The position numbers and the translations under genes are program-made. Below, piece by piece: positions 40,289-43,777 of a stretch of 43,777 nt of DNA. The notes under the pieces were generated by a model that searched no databases, had not been told where the DNA came from, and saw only the letters and a list, made by a program, of their open reading frames with translations. The DNA is from Egicoccus sp035462025 (GTDB taxonomy: Bacteria > Actinomycetota > Nitriliruptoria > Nitriliruptorales > Nitriliruptoraceae). The stretch spans positions 1 through 43,777 of the forward strand of contig DATHUR010000189.1 in NCBI GenBank assembly GCA_035462025.1, in the 5' to 3' direction. Each line of letters opens with the position of its first letter. Within the stretch, counting starts at the first letter, position 1.

Positions 40289-41086
40289 CTACTCGGCCGA
40301 GAAGTACTTGTCGTAGAGCTCGTCGTAGGTGCCGTTGTCGCGCACCTCGGCGAGCCCGTCGTTGATCACCTGGAGCAGCTCGTCCGGGCGGTCCTTCTCG
40401 AACGCGAAGCCGTACTGCTCGTCGGTGTCGTACTCCTCGACGACCGCGATGTTGTCGTCGCCGCGGGCCCGCTCGGCGTTGACCGGCAGGTCCTGCAGAA
40501 TCGCGTCGATCTGGCCGGCGTCGAGTGCGACGAACAGGTCGCCCGGGTTCTCGAACGCACGGATCTCGGCGCCCTCGACGTTCTCGGTGGCGTAGATCTC
40601 GCCGGTGGTGCCGGACTGCACGCCGACCGTCACGCCGTCGCCGAGATCGCCGATGGCGGCGATGTCGGAGTCGGCCGGCACGAGTAGGGACTGCAGCGCG
40701 TCGTAGTACGGCTCGGAGAAGTCGATGTTCTCGGCGCGCTCCTCGGTGATGGTCATGGCCGAGGCGGCCATGTCGCAGTCCCCGGTGGCCATCGAGGTGC
40801 CCGAGGTCAGGGCCTCGAAGCCGCTCGCGATGACCGCGACGTCGAGGTCGGCGGTCTCGGCGATGGCCTGGACCAACTCGATGTCGAAGCCGCTGTAGCC
40901 GATGTCGCTGTCCGGGTCCTCGAACTCGAAGGGCTCGTAGGGCAGGTCGGAGCAGACGGTGAGCGTCCCGTCGGCGACCAGGTCGAGCTCGCCCTCGGCG
41001 GTGCCGCCGTCGTCGTCGCCACAGGCGGTCAGGGTCAGGGCCAGCGCTGCGAAGGCAGCTGCCGCCCGGCGGGTCGTCACGCGCAT
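40289..41086 (-). CDS. Amino-acid ABC transporter substrate-binding lipoprotein
   Basis: A 265-residue protein from ATG 41086 with AAGGGA upstream. The signal peptide ends in LTLTAC, the lipobox, followed by GDDDGG. The mature domain is a type 2 periplasmic-binding fold of the polar amino-acid group: LTVCSDLPYEPFEFEDPDSDIGYSGFDIELVQAIAE, SGTSMATGDCDMAASAMTITEERAENIDFSEPYYDALQSLLV and VGVQSGTTGEIYATENV. It gives the specificity of the uptake system with the downstream permease and ATPase. It starts the ABC operon 201 bases after pdtaR. Confidence 0.93.
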   Translation of the reverse strand: MRVTTRRAAAAFAALALTLTACGDDDGGTAEGELDLVADGTLTVCSDLPYEPFEFEDPDSDIGYSGFDIELVQAIAETADLDVAVIASGFEALTSGTSMATGDCDMAASAMTITEERAENIDFSEPYYDALQSLLVPADSDIAAIGDLGDGVTVGVQSGTTGEIYATENVEGAEIRAFENPGDLFVALDAGQIDAILQDLPVNAERARGDDNIAVVEEYDTDEQYGFAFEKDRPDELLQVINDGLAEVRDNGTYDELYDKYFSAE

Positions 41087-41126
41087 TCGTGTCCCTTCAG
41101 GTCTTCGTCGGTGGCCCGCACGTCAC

Positions 41127-41149
41127 GGGGCCGGTCCCGACCGGTCCCC
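41127..41149 (-). terminator. Imperfect GC hairpin between pdtaR and the ABC operon
   Basis: GGGGCCGGTC (41127-41136) can pair with GACCGG and CCCC (41139-41149) with a single bulged T and a tight loop. It lies about 140 bases after the pdtaR stop on the minus strand and 40 bases before the binding-protein start. It may end pdtaR transcription or be a leader structure. The remainder of 41087-41287 shows no gene. Confidence 0.4.
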
Positions 41150-41287
41150 CGGCAGCTCGCTGCGCACGATGACGGCGCGAGCTACGACCGCGGTCGGAGG
41201 ACACGCAACCTAGGTCACCGCGCAGCGCAGGTCACGACGCGTGTGCGCGACGTGCGCCCACGCCGTGGGCGGGACGAGCGGTGGCGC

Positions 41288-41908
41288 TCAGCCCTCGAAG
41301 CGTTCGATGACCTGCTCGGCGACCTGGCGCATGGTCACGCGACGTTCCATGGCCTGGCGCTGGACGAACCGGAACGCCTCGGCCTCGGACATGTTCTCGT
41401 GCTCCTGGAGCAGGCCCTTGGCCTTCTCGACCAGCTTGCGGGCCTCGAGGCGGCCCTGCAGGTCGTCGACCTCGCGTTCGAGGCCGGACATCTCGCGGAA
41501 GCGGCCGGCGGCGATCTCGACCGCCGGGAGCAGGTCGTGCTTCTGGAACGGCTTGACGAGATACGCCATCGCGCCGGCGCGACGGGCCTTCTCGACCAGG
41601 TCGCGCTGGCTGAACGCGGTCAGGATCAGGATCGCGGCCAGGCGTTCCTTGGCGATCTCCTCGGCGGCCTGGATGCCGTCCATGACCGGCATCTTGACGT
41701 CGAGGATGACCAGGTCGGGCTCGAGTTCGCGGGTCAGGCGCACGGCGGAGGCACCGTCGGCGACCTCGGCGACGACCTCGAAGCCCTCCTCCTGGAGCAT
41801 CTCCTTGAGGTCGAGGCGGATGAGCGCCTCGTCCTCGGCGATCAGCACGCGGGTCGGGCGGCGCTCGGGGTCATGCGTGACCTCGGGGCCTGGCGTCGTC
41901 TCGCTCAC
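41288..41908 (-). CDS. pdtaR: ANTAR-type response regulator (PdtaR, Rv1626-like)
   Basis: A 206-residue protein from GTG 41908, with AAGGGA upstream. The receiver domain holds the acidic pair Glu25-Asp26 in VLIAEDEALIRLDL, phospho-acceptor Asp70 in ILDVKMPVMDG, and the Lys in YLVKPFQKHDLL. The ANTAR domain (about residues 145-205) reads LEREVDDLQGRLEARKLVEKAKGLLQ, then NMSEAEAFRFVQRQ and VTMRQVAEQVI. In Mycobacterium PdtaR, phosphorylated by PdtaS, binds RNA to control termination. No kinase gene is in this window. It is translationally coupled (GTGA) to the small coiled-coil gene upstream. Confidence 0.93.
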   Translation of the reverse strand: MSETTPGPEVTHDPERRPTRVLIAEDEALIRLDLKEMLQEEGFEVVAEVADGASAVRLTRELEPDLVILDVKMPVMDGIQAAEEIAKERLAAILILTAFSQRDLVEKARRAGAMAYLVKPFQKHDLLPAVEIAAGRFREMSGLEREVDDLQGRLEARKLVEKAKGLLQEHENMSEAEAFRFVQRQAMERRVTMRQVAEQVIERFEG

Positions 41909-42207
41909 GTGTGATCCCTTCCAGGCCGGGCGGCCTCGAGCTCGAAGAGGCGCTCCAGCAGCCCATCGCGCTTGTCGATCAGCGCCTGGGCTTGTTGTCG
42001 GGCTTCGTCGAGCAGTCCTGCGTGTCGGTCCAGATCCGTCCGGGCTTCCCGCCACTCGCGGTCGGCGAGCGGGGTCTGCGCCACCAGCTTGCGGGTCTCG
42101 GCGTCCGCGGCGACCTCCGCCAGGTAGGCCACCTGCTCGGCCAGGACCCGTTCGGTCGCGCGAACCCGCTTCAGATCGTCGCCGATCCGGGCGAGGCGTT
42201 CGTGCAC
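41905..42207 (-). CDS. Small coiled-coil protein coupled to pdtaR
   Basis: A 100-residue protein starting at GTG 42207. The frame is open far upstream, but there it runs through the tRNA-Leu gene, so that part is rejected. Almost the whole protein is predicted helical and heptad-like: DDLKRVRATERVLAEQVAYLAEV, then ADREWREARTDLDRHAGLLDEARQQAQALIDKRDGLLERLFELEA. It is charged, with no cysteine and no membrane segment. Its stop overlaps the GTG of pdtaR (GTGA), so the two are translated together; it could be a PdtaR partner or a regulator of its RNA binding. That is inference; no family is recognised. Confidence 0.7.
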   Translation of the reverse strand: MHERLARIGDDLKRVRATERVLAEQVAYLAEVAADAETRKLVAQTPLADREWREARTDLDRHAGLLDEARQQAQALIDKRDGLLERLFELEAARPGRDHT

Positions 42208-42418
42208 CCGATTGGTTTCGCGGTCGGTACCCGTGGTGGCTCCCGTCGTCGTGTCACCGGTTCGTACGGCCCCGGCGGCGCGACGGCCAGGAGGCCACCC
42301 GAGGGATGGATCACACGTGCGCGCACGTGCAGCCCCCGAGCCGCCGCTGGGCCATCGAACGGTAGTCGCCCGGCGCGAAACCGGCCAAACACCCCAGCGG
42401 GGAAACCATCCATCGGGC
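42208..42418. other. Gap between tRNA-Leu and the coiled-coil gene
   Basis: A 211-base stretch without a convincing gene. Open frames here have a codon bias unlike the neighbours and no start with a ribosome-binding site. It should contain the promoter of the coiled-coil/pdtaR operon and the end of the tRNA transcript. CCCCAGCGGGGAAACC near 42392-42407 forms a small hairpin just downstream of the tRNA (minus strand). Confidence 0.4.
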
Positions 42419-42505
42419 TGGTGCCTCCGGTGGGATTCGAACCCACAAGCCACTATGGGCAGACCCTTTTGAGGGGCCCCTGTATGCCAGTTCCAGCACG
42501 GAGGC
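42419..42505 (-). tRNA. tRNA-Leu (anticodon CAA)
   Basis: Folds as an 87-base class II tRNA including an encoded CCA. Acceptor stem GCCTCCG/CGGAGGC, D-arm CTG...CAG, anticodon stem GGCCC/GGGTC with loop CTCAAAA (anticodon CAA, plus strand TTG at 42469-42471), a long variable arm, and T-arm GTGGG-TTCGAAT-CCCAC. The long variable arm and CAA fit Leu for UUG codons. Discriminator base A is followed by CCA. It lies 28 bases downstream of the HNH gene and 212 bases before the coiled-coil gene. Confidence 0.95.
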
Positions 42506-42533
42506 GGGTAGTCGGCGGCGAACGGCCCGAACC

Positions 42534-43373
42534 CTAGCGTGCACCCATGTTGCGCCCCGCAAAGGTATCGGTCTGCGAATGGCAGTTGGGGCACAGCAGC
42601 CGGAGGTTGTCCCTGCGGTTGTCGCAACGGTCGCCGTTAACGTGATCGAGGTGCAGCGAGATCGGCGCCGCTCGCCACTCGCTCAAGCCGCAGATGGCGC
42701 AGGCGTAGACCAGGTACCCCTCGCGAACGAGCCGACGCTTCAAGCTGTGCGTGTTCAAGGCCGGTCGTCCGAGTACGAGAAGCTCCTCGAGCGGTCGCCC
42801 GCGACGTCGAGGGACCGACCGCCCCCGTGACCATCCCTGCCCTTCAAGGTCTCGCGGTTCCACACCGATGCTCCGCATGTGGCGCTCCACGGCTGACCGG
42901 CCGAGTTTCCGATCGGGATCGAGTCCCAGCGCCGCCATGACGGCGCGGACGGAGCGAGCCCCCTCGCATGCTTCCCGTACCGTTGCCTCCGGCCAGGAGA
43001 ACGTTCGGCGTCGCGTACGTTCCGCCGGGATCGGGCGCGCCCAGTGGTCGGTGCACAAGCCGAGTCTTCGAATGTGATCCTGCATCGCCAGCCAGGCGCC
43101 GCCCCCGATTGTCAGCCCAAGCCGGTCGAACACCTGCTTGAGGTTCGTGCAGGTTGCCACCGCCGCCGCGAGCTCGTCATCCGTCCAGCGTCGGCGGGCG
43201 GCTGCTGTACCGATGTGGCTGCAGTCCAGCCCAAGTTCGTCACACCGTCGACGAACGGCGTCGGAGACGCCGCCATTGCCCGAGAGTCCAAGGGCAACGT
43301 TGACAGCTCGCCAGGTGGTGCAGGTGGCGATGGCGTCGCGGAGTTGTTCGTCGGTCCAACGGCGTGCGGGCAT
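42534..43373 (-). CDS. HNH endonuclease with three N-terminal DNA-binding-like repeats
   Basis: A 279-residue protein from ATG 43373. An upstream in-frame GTG and open frame reach 43547, but the first repeat starts right after this ATG. Three related units of about 55-65 residues precede the nuclease: RWTDEQLRDAIATCTTWRAV..., RWTDDELAAAVATCTNLKQV... and FSWPEATVREACEGARSVRAV..., each ending in an R(R/H)...LGL/IGV helix. They resemble helix-turn-helix repeats of phage and homing-type HNH proteins. The C-terminal HNH domain has CAICGLSEW, LHLDHVNGDRCDNRRDNLRLLC and PNCHSQT: two CxxC-type zinc pairs around the HxH/DNLRLLC core. It could be a homing or defence nuclease. The 28-base gap to tRNA-Leu suggests integration next to the tRNA. 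Confidence 0.9.
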   Translation of the reverse strand: MPARRWTDEQLRDAIATCTTWRAVNVALGLSGNGGVSDAVRRRCDELGLDCSHIGTAAARRRWTDDELAAAVATCTNLKQVFDRLGLTIGGGAWLAMQDHIRRLGLCTDHWARPIPAERTRRRTFSWPEATVREACEGARSVRAVMAALGLDPDRKLGRSAVERHMRSIGVEPRDLEGQGWSRGRSVPRRRGRPLEELLVLGRPALNTHSLKRRLVREGYLVYACAICGLSEWRAAPISLHLDHVNGDRCDNRRDNLRLLCPNCHSQTDTFAGRNMGAR

Positions 43374-43485
43374 GGCGGCGGGTTCCGTACCTCCCGCCCC
43401 CACGGTGTGCAACGGACCGGGCCAGTGTCGACCACACCTGTGACACCGGCGCAGCCCAGCGCCCGGGGCCTGTGGACGCCGATGC

Positions 43486-43777
43486 TCAGCGGCGCTCGAC
43501 GCCGGCGCGCAGTTCGCGGACGAGTGCGGCGACGCGCTCCGGGGCACCGGCCGGATCCCCGTCGGCGGCGGCTTTGACCACCGACGAGCCGACGATCACG
43601 CCGTCGGCGTAGGCGGCCACCTCGGCGGCCGATGCTCGGTCCTTGACGCCGATGCCGACCGCGACCGGCACCTGCGTGCGCGGGCGGACCCGCTCGACCA
43701 GTTCCCGGGTCACGTCCTGCGCGACGCCCTTGACGCCGGTCACACCGAGCAGGCCGACCGCATAGACCCAGCCCTGC
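43486..43777 (-). CDS. trpA: Tryptophan synthase alpha subunit, C-terminal part
   Basis: The frame is open to the window edge, so about 96 residues of the C-terminus are present. The family end is clear: GWVYAVGLLGVTGVKG (strand 6 region), then RTQVPVAVGIGVKDRASAAEVAAYADGVIVGSSVV, with the phosphate-binding GIGV and DGVIVGSS motifs. TrpA cleaves indole-3-glycerol phosphate and passes indole to TrpB. The gene ends 112 bases before the HNH gene on the same strand. The 5-prime part lies outside the window. Confidence 0.94.
   Translation of the reverse strand, partial: QGWVYAVGLLGVTGVKGVAQDVTRELVERVRPRTQVPVAVGIGVKDRASAAEVAAYADGVIVGSSVVKAAADGDPAGAPERVAALVRELRAGVERR

Noticed and set aside
42208..42627. 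Extension of the coiled-coil frame through the tRNA-Leu gene
   Set aside because: The tRNA fold is complete, and codon use before GTG 42207 is not protein-like.
43374..43547. Longer N-terminus of the HNH protein containing CHRCGRHWP
   Set aside because: There is no ribosome-binding site or conserved start for it, the first repeat begins right after ATG 43373, and the extension overlaps the trpA end.

Overview
The window is very GC-rich chromosomal DNA (roughly 72% by eye) with dense coding, many GTG starts and frequent 4-base gene overlaps (GTGA/ATGA). Two ANTAR-domain regulators and the gene set pdtaR-polA-rpsA-coaE-uvrB, with trpA beyond, match the core gene order remembered for Actinobacteria such as Mycobacterium and Streptomyces. 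I infer a pigmented actinobacterium, perhaps a deep-branching class such as Nitriliruptoria; the exact taxon is not shown by the sequence.

Layout. 1-5104: the end of a metallo-beta-lactamase hydrolase; an exported thiol-redox module (a CPVC membrane protein divergent from a DsbA-like protein plus CcdA); then a CPA1 Na+/H+ antiporter, a methyltransferase and a GNAT enzyme. 5141-10211: a 4-TM protein, then a cluster of a damaged cupin gene, a thiol-dioxygenase-like cupin, an IclR regulator, a BisC/TorA-type molybdoenzyme and an intact cupin. The two cupin upstream regions share an unusual A+T-rich motif. 10348-17804: a seven-gene, fully overlapping carotenoid operon (polyprenyl/GGPP synthase, phytoene synthase, fused lycopene cyclase, glycosyltransferase, cytochrome P450, phytoene desaturase, type 2 IPP isomerase), which predicts a cyclised, oxygenated and possibly glycosylated carotenoid.

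17783-25112 (minus strand): a membrane PAS-GGDEF diguanylate cyclase, uvrB, a GAF-ANTAR regulator, coaE and rpsA. 25316-28664: a Tag glycosylase, two small unknown proteins, a flavin-reductase-fold protein and a lipase-maturation-factor-like membrane protein. 28834-33429: four plus-strand genes for the cell surface: a PASTA lipoprotein, a DUF4015-type lipoprotein, an MBOAT acyltransferase and an SGNH/DUF459 protein. The last two look like a system that O-acylates an exported polymer. 33452-43777: polA, a CnoX-like thioredoxin-TPR protein, a membrane protein, a thioesterase, a polar amino-acid ABC transporter broken up by strong hairpins, pdtaR coupled to a small coiled-coil gene, tRNA-Leu(CAA), an HNH nuclease with three N-terminal repeats, and the end of trpA.

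No CRISPR array, insertion sequence, rRNA or prophage was seen. The most unusual items are the frameshift-scrambled cupin with its shared promoter motif, the redox-enzyme cluster it belongs to, the fully coupled carotenoid operon with P450 and glycosyltransferase, and the repeat-bearing HNH gene beside a tRNA.
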